NCBI GenBank assembly: GCA_947496705.1
Contig: CANMDW010000001.1
Location: 186,001 to 250,000 of the forward strand
Origin: an uncultured Aquimarina sp.
Lineage (GTDB): Bacteria; Bacteroidota; Bacteroidia; Flavobacteriales; Flavobacteriaceae
Direction: 5' to 3'
Length of the DNA: 64,000 nt
The notes under the pieces: model-generated
Told to the model about the DNA's origin: nothing
Seen by the model: only the letters and a program-made list of their open reading frames with translations
Databases searched by the model: none
Made by a program: the position numbers and the translations under genes
Shown here: one piece after another, positions 9,378 through 20,500 of the stretch
How positions within the stretch are numbered: the stretch's first letter is position 1
Layout: each line of letters begins with the position of its first letter

Positions 9378-10796
9378 TTATTTCATAGCATTAATTGTAG
9401 ACTGAATAGGGATATCCCAATATCCCATTTCTTTTACCTGCAATACTTCATTAATACGAATGTTACCGGTTATATTGACATACACACCGGGATTTTCCGG
9501 ACTTTCGGGAGGTTTAATATGCTTCCAGTTTGTTGCATCTACTTGTACTATAAAGGTATCTGTATTGTCTTTTCTTTTTTTAATGGCTGAATTTCGGGCT
9601 TCAATTAAAGAAGGGTATCCTATAATAATCCGGCGAGAAAGCTCTATCGTATTGCGAGTGACCACATATTCTCCTCGACGTGTAACAACAAAGGTTGTTT
9701 TAAAATCATCGCCGTCATCTCCTCCCCCTCCCCCTTGGATTACTTCCAATTGAGGGGTTACAGCAGGATTTTCCTGTGCAGCTTCTTTTGCCTTTCGTGC
9801 ATCAGCTTCTTTTGCTTTTTGCATAGCAATAGGATAGGAGACACCTGCAGCAATAGATAGGGCGCTTATAGTAGAAGAAGGCACTACAACTCTTCCTGGT
9901 AAGGGCCGGCCTACTTTTTTCATGGTATCCATCCCAATTGCCCCGGTAATTACTAAGGGAGCGATTATCCTAGCAGCAACTGGTCCTACAACTGGGATTT
10001 TACTGATCTTTTGTATAAGATTGGATACTTGTTTTAAGGTTTTAGGGTTTGGAGGAGGTAATCGTTGTTGTCTACCGTCTGGATCAATATATTTTATGGG
10101 ATTATTGGCAACATAGGCATACGGTGATAAAAAAGTGAATTTTTCTGCCATCGGGTCCATCACATGCCACCTGCCTAAAGCACCATCATACATTCTGGCT
10201 TCAAAATCGTGCCAATCGAGCTCAAAAACCGCTTGCTCTTCTTTACCGCCAAACCCATAGGGGTGATCTCTGCCTCGTATGATGTTATTTTCTTTTTCAT
10301 GGATTAACCCAAAGGGATAATAATCTTTTTGTTTTCGTATTTCAGTATCTGCGATGAAACCGTCATGATTTTCATCTGCAAAAGCAAGCCGAATATTCCC
10401 CAAATGATCTGTGTGCTGATACACATAGTCAAAAGATTCTGTGCCATCGAATTCTGAATACCCATAAGAATGATGTAAAAACTCAAGGTTGTCATTTGTA
10501 TAAACCAATCCGTTTGCGTATGCTTTATTTTGTACCAAAGTACCATCGATATTATAGGCTTTTTGTGAAAGTTTTTTGCCAGAAGCCGTATACGTATATT
10601 CAATTTTTCGGCCGTCTTCATACAGGATGGTTTTAGGAAGGTTAAGGAGGTTGTAGGCGATGGAAGCGATGCCTTTATTCGTATCGACAGTCAAATTTCC
10701 ATTAGTATCATATGTATATTCCTGAGCAGCTAACTGTCTGGGGTTTACGGCACATAATAAAAACAATCCAAATAATACAATAGCGTTAACAGGCAT
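9378..10796 (-). CDS. RHS tip protein with unrecognised C-terminal domain
   Basis: A secreted 472-aa C-type RHS protein. A signal peptide ends near RQLAAQ and is followed at once by a YD repeat (YTYDTNGNL) and the RHS core (DYYPFGL, YGFGGKEEQ, RMYDGALGRW, NNPIKYIDPDGR near residue 238). The tip starts with a hydrophobic helix region (IPVVGPVAARIIAPLV), a helical Ala/Lys stretch and a flexible GGGGGDDGDD linker. It ends with a compact domain of about 110 residues of mixed beta/alpha character that I cannot assign. The architecture (pretoxin helix, linker, small C-terminal domain) fits a polymorphic toxin. It is the last gene of the second A-B-C operon, 54 bp after the preceding tip gene. Confidence 0.85.
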   Translation of the reverse strand: MPVNAIVLFGLFLLCAVNPRQLAAQEYTYDTNGNLTVDTNKGIASIAYNLLNLPKTILYEDGRKIEYTYTASGKKLSQKAYNIDGTLVQNKAYANGLVYTNDNLEFLHHSYGYSEFDGTESFDYVYQHTDHLGNIRLAFADENHDGFIADTEIRKQKDYYPFGLIHEKENNIIRGRDHPYGFGGKEEQAVFELDWHDFEARMYDGALGRWHVMDPMAEKFTFLSPYAYVANNPIKYIDPDGRQQRLPPPNPKTLKQVSNLIQKISKIPVVGPVAARIIAPLVITGAIGMDTMKKVGRPLPGRVVVPSSTISALSIAAGVSYPIAMQKAKEADARKAKEAAQENPAVTPQLEVIQGGGGGDDGDDFKTTFVVTRRGEYVVTRNTIELSRRIIIGYPSLIEARNSAIKKRKDNTDTFIVQVDATNWKHIKPPESPENPGVYVNITGNIRINEVLQVKEMGYWDIPIQSTINAMK

Positions 10797-10850
10797 AAAT
10801 TTTTATAATTAAATTTTTATGTATGTACAGAGTGATTCTCATAATTTATG

Positions 10851-12167
10851 TTATTTCAATTCTCCCTCATAGATCTCTGAATCATTATTTTTTTCAGGCT
10901 TAGGTTTAGGTTTTTCTTTGGTGGAAATAGGGCTTACAGTTGTAAATGTTGGAGGTTCATGATTCTTTCTGCCCGGATGGTCTTTTTTTAGCTCTCCATT
11001 GGCTATAGCCGTTTTTCTTTCAGCTCCGGTCATGACCCTTTTTTCTTCCGCATTACCATATCCTTTTAATTTGATCTTTGTAAGTCTCTCGATCTCTTCA
11101 GGGTCGGTCAAATGCAAATAAGCGTGAGCTGCTTCATGTTCCAGGCCTGTAGCAGGTGATAGCTTATAACCTCCCGGGAGTATCGTTCCTTCCGTAGGGG
11201 CCCATCTGATGGTCTTGTCTCGAGAGTAAGAGGCACAACAATCGGTTTCAACAATATTTACGCTTAACTTATCAGATTCCGCTAGTTTCTTCAGGTTATC
11301 ACCTCCACCGTTGGTTACATTATAGTTGTATGCCATTATCACCTGCTTTACAAATTTGTTGTTGGGGATGTTTTTAGGGGCCCCTCCTTTATATACAAAC
11401 GATTTTTCCTTTCCGTTTTCCACATAGTGAATTCTGAGATCCTTACCATCGGGGTCATTAAAAAGTATCGGATTTCCTGCGACATAATGATAAGGAGACA
11501 AGGCAACATATTTTTCTGCAAGCTGGTCGATACCATTCCATCGGGCGATAGCAGGGTCATACATTCGGGCACCATGGTCATTCCAATCGAGTCCAAAAGC
11601 AGTGATCTCTTCTTTACCACCATATCCATAATTATGTTTTCGACCCCTGATCACCGAATTCGGCTGTTGCCACTGCAACCCAAATGGATAGTAGTTTTTT
11701 TCTTCTTTTACCAGATCTGCAATACCATCTCGGTCTGAATCAGAAAAAGAGGCTCTTATGTTACCCACCTGATCTTTGTGTTGATAGGTATACGAAAATT
11801 GATTGTTATCGGGTTCTATATACCCTTCAGCAGTATTGATATACTCCAATTGATTTGAATTGTATACAATATTATCCAGGTAATCTTGCTTAGAATGTAT
11901 AGATCCATCAGCCAGAATCGTTTCCTGACTTACTTTTTCCCTATCTGCAGTGTAGGTGTTGATGATTTTTCTTCCGTCAGAAAAGAGGATTTCTTCGGGT
12001 AGATTTAGAACATTGTAAATTATAGAATTAATGTTCTTGTTATGATCTGTTATTAAATTACCGTTCTGATCATATTGATAGGATGATTGACAAATCAACA
12101 TGCTTATGTTGAATAGCAGTAATAAATTACATAATCTTATTTTTAATGCTCTATTTATTAAATACAT
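10851..12167 (-). CDS. RHS tip protein with M91/NleD-like metallopeptidase tip (HEAAH intact)
   Basis: A 438-aa secreted C-type RHS protein. After a signal peptide (to about ISMLICQ) comes the RHS core up to FNDPDGK near residue 239. The tip carries the pattern of M91-like zinc peptidases: IHYVENGKEKS, PNNKFV, NGGGDNL, a short strand, LSPATGLEHEAAHAYLHL with an intact HExxH near residue 344, and a downstream NAEEKRVMTGAERK...GE that could supply the third ligand Glu. This is one of two tips in the window with an intact zinc site. Its ATG overlaps the upstream stop by one base (TAATG), so translation is probably coupled. Confidence 0.88.
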   Translation of the reverse strand: MYLINRALKIRLCNLLLLFNISMLICQSSYQYDQNGNLITDHNKNINSIIYNVLNLPEEILFSDGRKIINTYTADREKVSQETILADGSIHSKQDYLDNIVYNSNQLEYINTAEGYIEPDNNQFSYTYQHKDQVGNIRASFSDSDRDGIADLVKEEKNYYPFGLQWQQPNSVIRGRKHNYGYGGKEEITAFGLDWNDHGARMYDPAIARWNGIDQLAEKYVALSPYHYVAGNPILFNDPDGKDLRIHYVENGKEKSFVYKGGAPKNIPNNKFVKQVIMAYNYNVTNGGGDNLKKLAESDKLSVNIVETDCCASYSRDKTIRWAPTEGTILPGGYKLSPATGLEHEAAHAYLHLTDPEEIERLTKIKLKGYGNAEEKRVMTGAERKTAIANGELKKDHPGRKNHEPPTFTTVSPISTKEKPKPKPEKNNDSEIYEGELK

Positions 12168-13735
12168 TATTTTTTACCCGTTATAAAAATACTATATGTC
12201 CCAGTTGAAGGAGGGTTTACTACACTCTGTCCAACCTGACCATCTAAATATCTTATTTTATTATTGAATCTACTTACGAAGCCCACATATGTATGACCGG
12301 TGGTAGCTCCTGGAGGAACATGTGTTACATAACCAACAGTTCCTCTTCCGTTTTTGATCATAAATTTCTCCATCTCAACCTTCGAAACATTCATCAGCGA
12401 CTTAGTTGCTGCCCACCTCGCTGCATGATCAAGTTTGTCTGCTACGGCTCTTGAAATTGAGGGAGCTACAGTCCCCGGAGTTCCAGGTTTTTGCCCCCTT
12501 ACAATTCTTTCGGTTGCTTCTGCCGCTAAAACACAATTGTTCTTACAACCAGTTGGATTAACTCCTTGAATATTTTCTATTAATTTTTTAGTTTGTTTTT
12601 CGGCTAAATCATCTAATTTGCCAGCTACCTTTTTAGAAATAGCTTTAGCTCCTGACTTCACTGCCATTCCAGTTCCGCCACCTGCTGCTACAGATGCCAT
12701 TCCTTTTCCAAAAAGTTTACCAAGATCTTCATGATCTCCATTTCTAATAACATCATCTACCTCAACAAAAAAATCGGTCATTCCATCTACTGCATCATTA
12801 TAGGTCCCAGCAGGGTCTGTAACTACACTCTTAATTCCACTCCCTATAGCTTCGGCAGTATCTATAGGGTTTGTAACCGCGGTATACAGGCCTTTCGCGG
12901 TACCGACTGCAACCTCTTTTACTCCTATTACAAAACCTTTTGCAAAATCCAAGACACCTCTTCCGTCTGGATCAATAAAAAATATTGGGTTATTAAAGCT
13001 TGTATTATAGGGAGACCATGCAATATAATTTTCAGCAAGGGGATCATAGGATAGCCATCTTCCTGTTTCGGGATTATATCTTCTGGCTCCAAAATCATAC
13101 CAGTTAAGATTAAATGAGTTTTCTAACTCTTTGCCTCCGAATGCATATTGATGTTCTCTACCTCTTATTATGCCATATCCATTATGTCTTAAACCGAAGG
13201 GATAATATGACTTCTCTTCTCTGATTTCCTGGGCGAAATCTCCATCACCATCACCATCAATGTTATTCTTTACTATATCAATATGGCCGTCATTATCACT
13301 ATCCATGAAAGATGTCCTTGTATTCTGAAGATAATCTTTATATTCATAGACATAGACAAAGTTATCATTTCCTGTAGGCTCAATATATCCTTCTTTGGAT
13401 TTAAAAAATTGTAATGAATTATTGGCATATTCAATACCATTTAGATAATCTTGCTTTTGAATAATAACATTATTGTTGTTAATTAACTCTTTGGACAACT
13501 TTATTCCATCTGCCGAATACGTGTATTTAATTTTGTTCCCATTTTCAAAAATAACTGTCACTGGAAGGTTAAAAATGTTGAGCTCTATACTAGTAATTCC
13601 TTTGTTTTTGTCTAAAATTTGATTGCCATTATGGTCATATGTATATTCCTGACCAGAGACAATTTGGATAAAAAATAGTATTTGAGCTACTGTAATTGTT
13701 AAAAAGGATGTTATACGTATTGTTGAAGTGTTCAT
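12167..13735 (-). CDS. RHS tip protein with papain-fold (Tox-PL-like) tip
   Basis: A 522-aa secreted C-type RHS protein; Met at 13735 is preferred because a signal peptide (to IQIVSGQ) follows and it lies 13 bp after the stop of the B gene. The RHS core ends in IDPDGR near residue 257. A Gly/Ala-rich amphipathic pretoxin segment follows, then a domain with GCKNNCVLAAEA (candidate nucleophile Cys near 397), TTGHTYVGF (His near 481) and YLDGQVGQ (Asp near 498). That Cys-His-Asp order is typical of papain-fold toxins, which act as peptidases or Gln deamidases on host proteins. It is the first tip after the B gene. Confidence 0.87.
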   Translation of the reverse strand: MNTSTIRITSFLTITVAQILFFIQIVSGQEYTYDHNGNQILDKNKGITSIELNIFNLPVTVIFENGNKIKYTYSADGIKLSKELINNNNVIIQKQDYLNGIEYANNSLQFFKSKEGYIEPTGNDNFVYVYEYKDYLQNTRTSFMDSDNDGHIDIVKNNIDGDGDGDFAQEIREEKSYYPFGLRHNGYGIIRGREHQYAFGGKELENSFNLNWYDFGARRYNPETGRWLSYDPLAENYIAWSPYNTSFNNPIFFIDPDGRGVLDFAKGFVIGVKEVAVGTAKGLYTAVTNPIDTAEAIGSGIKSVVTDPAGTYNDAVDGMTDFFVEVDDVIRNGDHEDLGKLFGKGMASVAAGGGTGMAVKSGAKAISKKVAGKLDDLAEKQTKKLIENIQGVNPTGCKNNCVLAAEATERIVRGQKPGTPGTVAPSISRAVADKLDHAARWAATKSLMNVSKVEMEKFMIKNGRGTVGYVTHVPPGATTGHTYVGFVSRFNNKIRYLDGQVGQSVVNPPSTGTYSIFITGKK

Positions 13736-13748
13736 TTTGTGAGTTTTT

Positions 13749-16700
13749 TTAGTGGTTAGTATCTCCAGGAATAATAATTGGTGGACCATCATTATTAGGT
13801 GGCAGGGTTCCTCCTGAAGATTGAGCTGGTACTTTAAAACCTAATGTATGGTCTCCAGAATCCTGAACCGATAAAAGCTGGTTGCCAGAATATTGATAGT
13901 ACAGGTCATCCATTACTCCTACTGAATTATTGATCAACCCTTTGCGCTTCAGATGCAAAATATTTCCATTTTTATCATAGGATATTCCTGTATCTCCTGC
14001 AATACCAACCTGCCCACCAACATCATACAGCCCATTCTTTACAGGATTTGAAACATTTTTATAGTAAGCTGTCTTTAAGCGGTTCATAGGATCATAGGTA
14101 TAGTTGTATACTTGTTCTTCATTTTGTTCAAAACTTTTCCATCGAACTGCCGAAATGTTTCCATTAAATAAGGGGGTATTTCCAATTTCATTATTTTGTT
14201 CGTTATAGGTCAATTCCATGCCGAAAAGGTCATTATTATCATCATTATTTTCTGGATTATTGTTTAATTGGGCATTATTAATTGATGAAAGCCATCCCCT
14301 GATATTGTAACGATAATCGATACTTTGTAAAAAGTTTTGACCTTCATCAGTAGAATGTAGGTTTTTCTCTACCAATTGCCCTATTTCATTATATTTATTT
14401 TCAGAGAATAATATCCTTTCCCCATTATTTACAATATGATATGTCCTGAGCTCTCTTCCCTGATGATCGTAGGTATACTCTTTATGAATTACTAACTGAT
14501 TATTAGCGGTAGAATGAATTCTGAGATCTTCGATAATATTTCCTGTAAAATCATATCGAGTCGTAAATCGATCATACCCTTCCAGATGATTGGTGGAAGC
14601 GGTTTGTATCAACCGGTATTTATCATCGTAAAAATTGACATTAAAAAGATATTCATTTGTATCCAGTATTTTTATTTTAGTTCCAGTAATTTGCCCTTTA
14701 GGATTTTCCAGATGAGTAGTGATTCCTAATTCGAACTCAATATCAGTTATGTTACTTGGACCATTCCAACTAGGTTCGTTTTTAAATTTATAATCATCGT
14801 AGTAGGTGGCTGACAGTATAATATCTGCTGCTTCAAGAATTGGATACGACCTATTGGTGTATGCATGTAGACTAGATCCTAAATCTTCATGCCTGATTTG
14901 GGTGTTTGTTTGAATATTCCCATAAAAATTATCTACCAGTAGTTGTACCGTTTCGCGGTTCCCTAAAATAGTCGTCAGACCTGTTAATATTGGTCGATCT
15001 AAAGCATCATATTTTGTAAAACTCCATTGATTACTTTGTCTTAAATTACCATCCTGAGAAAATACTACTCTATCCCAACGGTCATATATTATTGTTACTT
15101 TATCAACTCCAGGTAGTTTTTTTTCTATAACTCTTCCTCTGTGATCAAACTTATATTGGTAACATTCCTGGTCGAGGGTTTCTCCTTCAATATTTTTGAG
15201 GTATTCTTCGGGTAAGGCTGCCGAAATTTTTGGCGGGATCACATGAGTCAATCGTCCCAGGGCATCAAAAACGTAATGCGTTCTGATCCAGCCATCTCCA
15301 TCTTCAGTCTCTTCCATTACTTTTTGCCCTCGTTTATCGGTAAAAGTCCGGGTCATGTATCCATGTTCGTCAATAATCTCGTTTACCAGTAATCTTTCGG
15401 GATCATAGGCTTTTGAAGCTACCAATCCTCTGGGGGCGAATCTCCACAAAGGCACGTTATCTTCGGCAGTATTGGTGCGGTAGGTTATTTTGGATGTATG
15501 CCCCGTACCGGGTTGCCAGTCGGCACCGGGCGCTCCTTTTTCCCGTACTCTGTTTAATGGCGATGCTTCAAAGTGAGTGATTGTATAGGGAAAATCAGAA
15601 TTGGCAATAGCATCGTTGTCTTTATTATAGAATTGTTGAATGGCATTGTTTTGCTCATTCAAAAAAACGTGATGATAGTCACCATTCTGAGAATTTCTTT
15701 GATAGGATAAAAATTGTTTAGGCTGTCGCCCAAAGGCATCATACAAGGTGGTAGTTACCAGATCGTTTCCTTGGGGCGACATTTCCTGGGCTACCTGTTG
15801 CACAGGTCTCCCCAAGGCATCGAGATAAGTGGTATGTATGCCCACCTCTTCTTTGGGCAGGGCTTCAATACCCGATGGCGATTTTATTCCGGCAACTTGT
15901 ACCGTCTTCTTTTTTACATAATTTACATATACATCCTCTCCGCTAATGACCTTTACCGAAGATTCCTTACAAGCCAATCTGGAATCGGGATAGGTAGCGC
16001 ATACGGTAACACTATAGGCCCCGGGCTCTGTAATGGTTAGTTCTCTTTGGTTATTGGCATCAGTAATGCTCTGGCCGTCTTTTGCCCAGATGATGGACGG
16101 ATAGTTAGGATTGACCCTTAATGTGACCTCCGGGTTTTCCAGGGCTAAAATATCACTGCCGATCGTTGATAAGATTGGATCAGGGATTTCTCCAGTATAG
16201 ATATGTATTTCTTTCGAAAAAAAGGTTTTTCCGCTGCTATTATGTGTTGCTTTTACCATGTATATTCCGGGTTCCGGAACGTTGAGGGAGGCACCATTTT
16301 CCTGGGGCATGATCTCCCGATCTTTATACCATTGAAAATCAGAAAATACATAGTCATGGTATACCTCAAGAACGGGTGGGGTCACAGGATTGTAATGGGT
16401 GTCTGAAGTCTTTAAATCGGGCGCTTTTTCTGCTTGATGTATACTAATGGGTGTGGCCGAAATGGCAGCCTGCTCATCTCGATACTCGTAGGTAGCCCGA
16501 AACTGATATTTCCCGGGCTCTTCAATAATAGCGCAATAAGGAGTTCCCGGAATAAGGTATTCTGTATCGTTTTTTAGCCATGTTTTGGAAACCAGATATG
16601 AAGCACCATTGGTGGTAGCACAGAGCTCTGTGGCAGTATCGGGGTCCAGGGTTTGAGGGCCATTGATACCCATGGAAGACGAAAGCATAGGTATGGTAAT

Positions 16701-17564
16701 TGAAGCCACCTCATGCCAAAAAAGATTATCATTAGGGTTATCAGTATAATTTTGTTGTGCTTTGTACCTCCCGGGGTCTGTGATGTATAGAATATCGCCC
16801 GATCCGACTACGGTATTATCTGCTCGCACCCATCGCACAGGATGGCTGGTATTGTAATTGGTAAGCCGTATTTTGGTGGGGTAGTCAATACCTGGAATTC
16901 GTATCAACGGGCCATCATAAATGGTGATGTCCCCTTGCTGTACATTTTCTAAAGTGATTGAATTGGTATACTTATACACTGTTTTACTTCCATATTTAAA
17001 TTTTACCCGGGCTTTCCAGCTACCAATAGAGGTACCTGTTCTACAGACAAGGCTTCCTGAAGTGAGCGTATTGTTTAAGTACCAGCTGATGCCATCGATA
17101 TAAGCCTCAGCATTGGTTGTTACACATAAGTTGGAGCCAATATGTTCAGCAGTACTGGTAAGAACCATGGAGAAGTTTCCACGAACGGTTCTTTTACCTA
17201 ATTTATAATCTCTCGGGACCGGATCGGGGTCGTCAGGAATGCGCAGGGTAGCTACTCGACTTCTTGTATTACTTTCCCAAACCTCGTATAACCCTCCCTG
17301 GGTGACCCGAATGCTTCGTTTTCCGTCAGAGTTGGAAATGATCGCATTATTGCGTTTCCAGTATAAATCACTGATCGTGGGTGTACAGGGGTAAGAACCT
17401 GTATTTACAGTGAGATTGGTAGTCATACCCGGAATAAGCGGATTGGTAGGCGCATCGGCCGAAATAGTGCACTGAGAAAACCCAGAGTGATGACTCAACA
17501 TTATTATGCCTATCAAGAGTAGACCAATATAGTGGTGTATATGCTGTTTTCTTATGGTTTTCAT
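13749..17564 (-). CDS. RHS shell protein B (Ig-like repeats, DUF6443, YD repeats), second locus
   Basis: A 1271-aa secreted protein. A signal peptide ends at HSGFSQ. Residues from about 32 to 540 hold five or so Ig/PKD-like beta-sandwich repeats, each with a W.K... strand and a closing EPGxYxV strand. From about 546 comes a DUF6443 segment (VNYVKKKTVQV, TTYLDALGRPVQQVA, TLYDAFGRQPKQFL). YD repeats then continue to the end. The chain stops just after DHTLGFK with a low-complexity tail (SSGGTLPPN...PPIIIPGD) instead of continuing into the next YD repeat. That missing piece is exactly how the following C genes begin. It lies 9 bp after the A gene. Confidence 0.9.
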   Translation of the reverse strand: MKTIRKQHIHHYIGLLLIGIIMLSHHSGFSQCTISADAPTNPLIPGMTTNLTVNTGSYPCTPTISDLYWKRNNAIISNSDGKRSIRVTQGGLYEVWESNTRSRVATLRIPDDPDPVPRDYKLGKRTVRGNFSMVLTSTAEHIGSNLCVTTNAEAYIDGISWYLNNTLTSGSLVCRTGTSIGSWKARVKFKYGSKTVYKYTNSITLENVQQGDITIYDGPLIRIPGIDYPTKIRLTNYNTSHPVRWVRADNTVVGSGDILYITDPGRYKAQQNYTDNPNDNLFWHEVASITIPMLSSSMGINGPQTLDPDTATELCATTNGASYLVSKTWLKNDTEYLIPGTPYCAIIEEPGKYQFRATYEYRDEQAAISATPISIHQAEKAPDLKTSDTHYNPVTPPVLEVYHDYVFSDFQWYKDREIMPQENGASLNVPEPGIYMVKATHNSSGKTFFSKEIHIYTGEIPDPILSTIGSDILALENPEVTLRVNPNYPSIIWAKDGQSITDANNQRELTITEPGAYSVTVCATYPDSRLACKESSVKVISGEDVYVNYVKKKTVQVAGIKSPSGIEALPKEEVGIHTTYLDALGRPVQQVAQEMSPQGNDLVTTTLYDAFGRQPKQFLSYQRNSQNGDYHHVFLNEQNNAIQQFYNKDNDAIANSDFPYTITHFEASPLNRVREKGAPGADWQPGTGHTSKITYRTNTAEDNVPLWRFAPRGLVASKAYDPERLLVNEIIDEHGYMTRTFTDKRGQKVMEETEDGDGWIRTHYVFDALGRLTHVIPPKISAALPEEYLKNIEGETLDQECYQYKFDHRGRVIEKKLPGVDKVTIIYDRWDRVVFSQDGNLRQSNQWSFTKYDALDRPILTGLTTILGNRETVQLLVDNFYGNIQTNTQIRHEDLGSSLHAYTNRSYPILEAADIILSATYYDDYKFKNEPSWNGPSNITDIEFELGITTHLENPKGQITGTKIKILDTNEYLFNVNFYDDKYRLIQTASTNHLEGYDRFTTRYDFTGNIIEDLRIHSTANNQLVIHKEYTYDHQGRELRTYHIVNNGERILFSENKYNEIGQLVEKNLHSTDEGQNFLQSIDYRYNIRGWLSSINNAQLNNNPENNDDNNDLFGMELTYNEQNNEIGNTPLFNGNISAVRWKSFEQNEEQVYNYTYDPMNRLKTAYYKNVSNPVKNGLYDVGGQVGIAGDTGISYDKNGNILHLKRKGLINNSVGVMDDLYYQYSGNQLLSVQDSGDHTLGFKVPAQSSGGTLPPNNDGPPIIIPGDTNH

Positions 17565-17573
17565 GATCGTAAT

Positions 17574-20500
17574 TTATTGTTTAGGAGTATATGGTAATTC
17601 TTGCTGATATTGATATTCATAGCATTCCAGAATGTCCTGGTTATGGTCTTTGATGCATTGCAATCGATTAAAGGCATCGTATTCAAAATAACGAGTCTTA
17701 TGGTTTGGATCGGTAACCGAGGTAATCCCAACAAGCGGTTCATAGGTATAGGTGATCATATGGGCATCTTGGGGGTATACCCGGATCTCGTCCAATCTGG
17801 AAGCTCCCGGATGGCTAATGATTGCCTGAAAAGGGATTTCTTTTTGGAGTTGCCAACTACCGTCTTTATAATACCAATAGGTCATGGTCAGATCGTTTCC
17901 GGAGGGCACTTTATAGGGTGGGATCGTATAGGAAGATCCATCAAAGTATTTCGTTCCGGTTTTAGCATTTCCTGTGGTGCCATCATCCTCAAAACTGGTA
18001 TAAAAAGCCTCGTCGGCTTTGGCATTAACCACCTGGGCGATAGGATAGGTCTCCCGTGCGTCCCATTTATAAGCAATTGTGTTGCCATATGGCTGTGATT
18101 GTTCTATAAGGTTGCCATAGTTTCCATAATCATTATATAGATATCGGGTTTCATAGAGATCGTCTGCCGTAGCAAAAGGATCCCCGGTTAAGATCGGATC
18201 GGTAATTCTTGCCGTTAATAGAGTAGTAGGAAGTATTTGTTGCCCCAAAAATGAATATGAGGTTTTTGTACCCGATAGTAAAGCGCGCTGTCCAATGGAT
18301 TCTTCCAGGCTAAGCTTTTCGATTACCGGACTAATTTGGTTTCGGTCCTGCATCGCATCGAGTGCAGGATCAATTCCTCTGGGATAATCGGGCGGATAAC
18401 GATATAGGGTAATGATTTTTTTGTCTTTACTATCGGTGGTGGTTTCTTCGATGAGCTGTTTGTGCGTGTCACTATACGTATAATTGATAGTTTTGGTAAA
18501 CGACCGATCGAAATTGGGTTTGTAAAATGTGGTCTCTTTGGTTTGTTTTAATTGGGTATAGCCCAACCCGTTATCGTAGGGAACACCAATGAGGCGATCA
18601 ACATGCTCAAGGCCTCCATACGGGCCTAAAGAAGGACGTAACCAGCCCACTTTATATCCACGGTTTGGCCGGTGGCTATTATAATAACTATAGGTACGTT
18701 TGCGTACCAGATCTCCCTGGGCAGTATACTCTTCCTGCCGGGTTAGTAACCCTCTTCTGTATTCTTTGGTGGTTGGTGGTGGAAAAGGGATATCATTGTA
18801 TCGCTGATCTGAATGGGAATAAGGAGAGGTAAAATGATGTACAGATTTCCCATTTTCGCCATTTTCGCCATGCCATACCGTAACGTTGCGATACCCCACA
18901 TGGCTTCCGTGGGTGGTACCCAAAGCCGACCGGTTTTGAGAGCTGCGCATCAGCTTTCGGTCATTTCCACAGTATCCACCACCCCCGCCAGTATCACAGT
19001 AATCAACTTCTACTGCGTAGATTTGTTCGGATTCCAGTAAAGATCCGGTAGATTTTATGGTGCCGTTTTCCTCCATTCGGTATGAATACCGAGTAATTTT
19101 ATTGGGATTGCCCAGTTTATAAGAACGCTCTATTTTGGCAATTCGAGCACCGCCTCCTTTTCGCTTTTCGGTAATAAAGACACCGCTACCTTGCTCCCAG
19201 CTGATGTCTGCCCGTATTCCTTCAGTTGGCTCGTCGGGACCAGTATTTAAAGGCACTTCCATACGGGCAATTAATTCATAATCACCTTCTGCCAACAATT
19301 TCGTATAACGTAGTGTAATTTGTCTTTTGATCTCATCCTCCCAATCAGGTTCCATTTGAAATCCCGGAGTAGATAAATCCAATATGGTTTCACCCGTTGT
19401 TTTATTTAAAAGTTTTGTAGCAACTTTTTGTCTTCCTCCTCCAAAGTCACTTTTAAGATATGTTACAGTTACCGTTATATTGGCTAAGCCTTTTATATTT
19501 TTTGTAAACGGTACCCGCTCTATATTGTCGCCGGTTTGTCTGGGCCAAAGGGGAACTCCAGCCGATTTTGTTTCTGTATAGGTTTCTTCTTTGGTAAGTT
19601 CCTGATTTTGTATAAAGCTGTAGTCATGAGATTCAAAGGTAAATACATCGGTGCCTCCGGTGGGATAGGTGATTTTTTTAAGCATCCCATAGGTTACCCT
19701 GGAAGCGTTTGGTGAGCGATCGGCCCCTGATAACTCGATCGGATTCATCACACCAAAGGTTGTTTGCGGGATAAGCGTTGATGCCCCGTTATTATTATAG
19801 AATCCCCAATGGTCTTGTTTGCGGGAGGTAAAAGAAGGGAGGCGATCATTGTATTCAAAAAGATAGGGAGGAATTTCCTGGTTGGCAGATCTTTTCTGTG
19901 CAGATTTTAGCTTTAATCGATCAATAGAAGAAATGGTATAGTCAAATGTCCATAGATCAATAATGGTATTATGAATATTTTGTACGATGATGTTGCCAAG
20001 AGGATATAGCTGATTATCTTGGTTGTTTTCTCCATAATCCATTCGGCGTATGGCATGATCTGTAAAATGCAGGCTTGTTTGGCCCGATGAGGTCCGGATG
20101 GTTTTAAGATACTGCCCTGAAATAGTCATATCAATTTTTTGTTCTCCTTCGGGTGCATTTGTCATCAGGGTTCCGGTTACATCTATGATATCATGTACCT
20201 TATGGGCCATGGCCCACATGGTGGTTTTTTGGGAGTACGGTGCATACTCAAAATAAATGCGGCCATCGGTATTGGGGTTGTACATTTCAGTCAAAAACCA
20301 GCTTTGCGGGGCTCGCAATGCATTCATCTCGGAGCCACAATAGGAATTTAAACTATAAGCACCATTATTACTTTGATATTCTTTGGCCGCAAAGGTATAT
20401 TGAACCCCATTGGGGGCAGTCATTTTCCAGGCCTGGATGAATTGATCATTGTTCGGGTTCAGGCCTATAGGCACTATTTTTACAGGATGTTCAGACGCGA

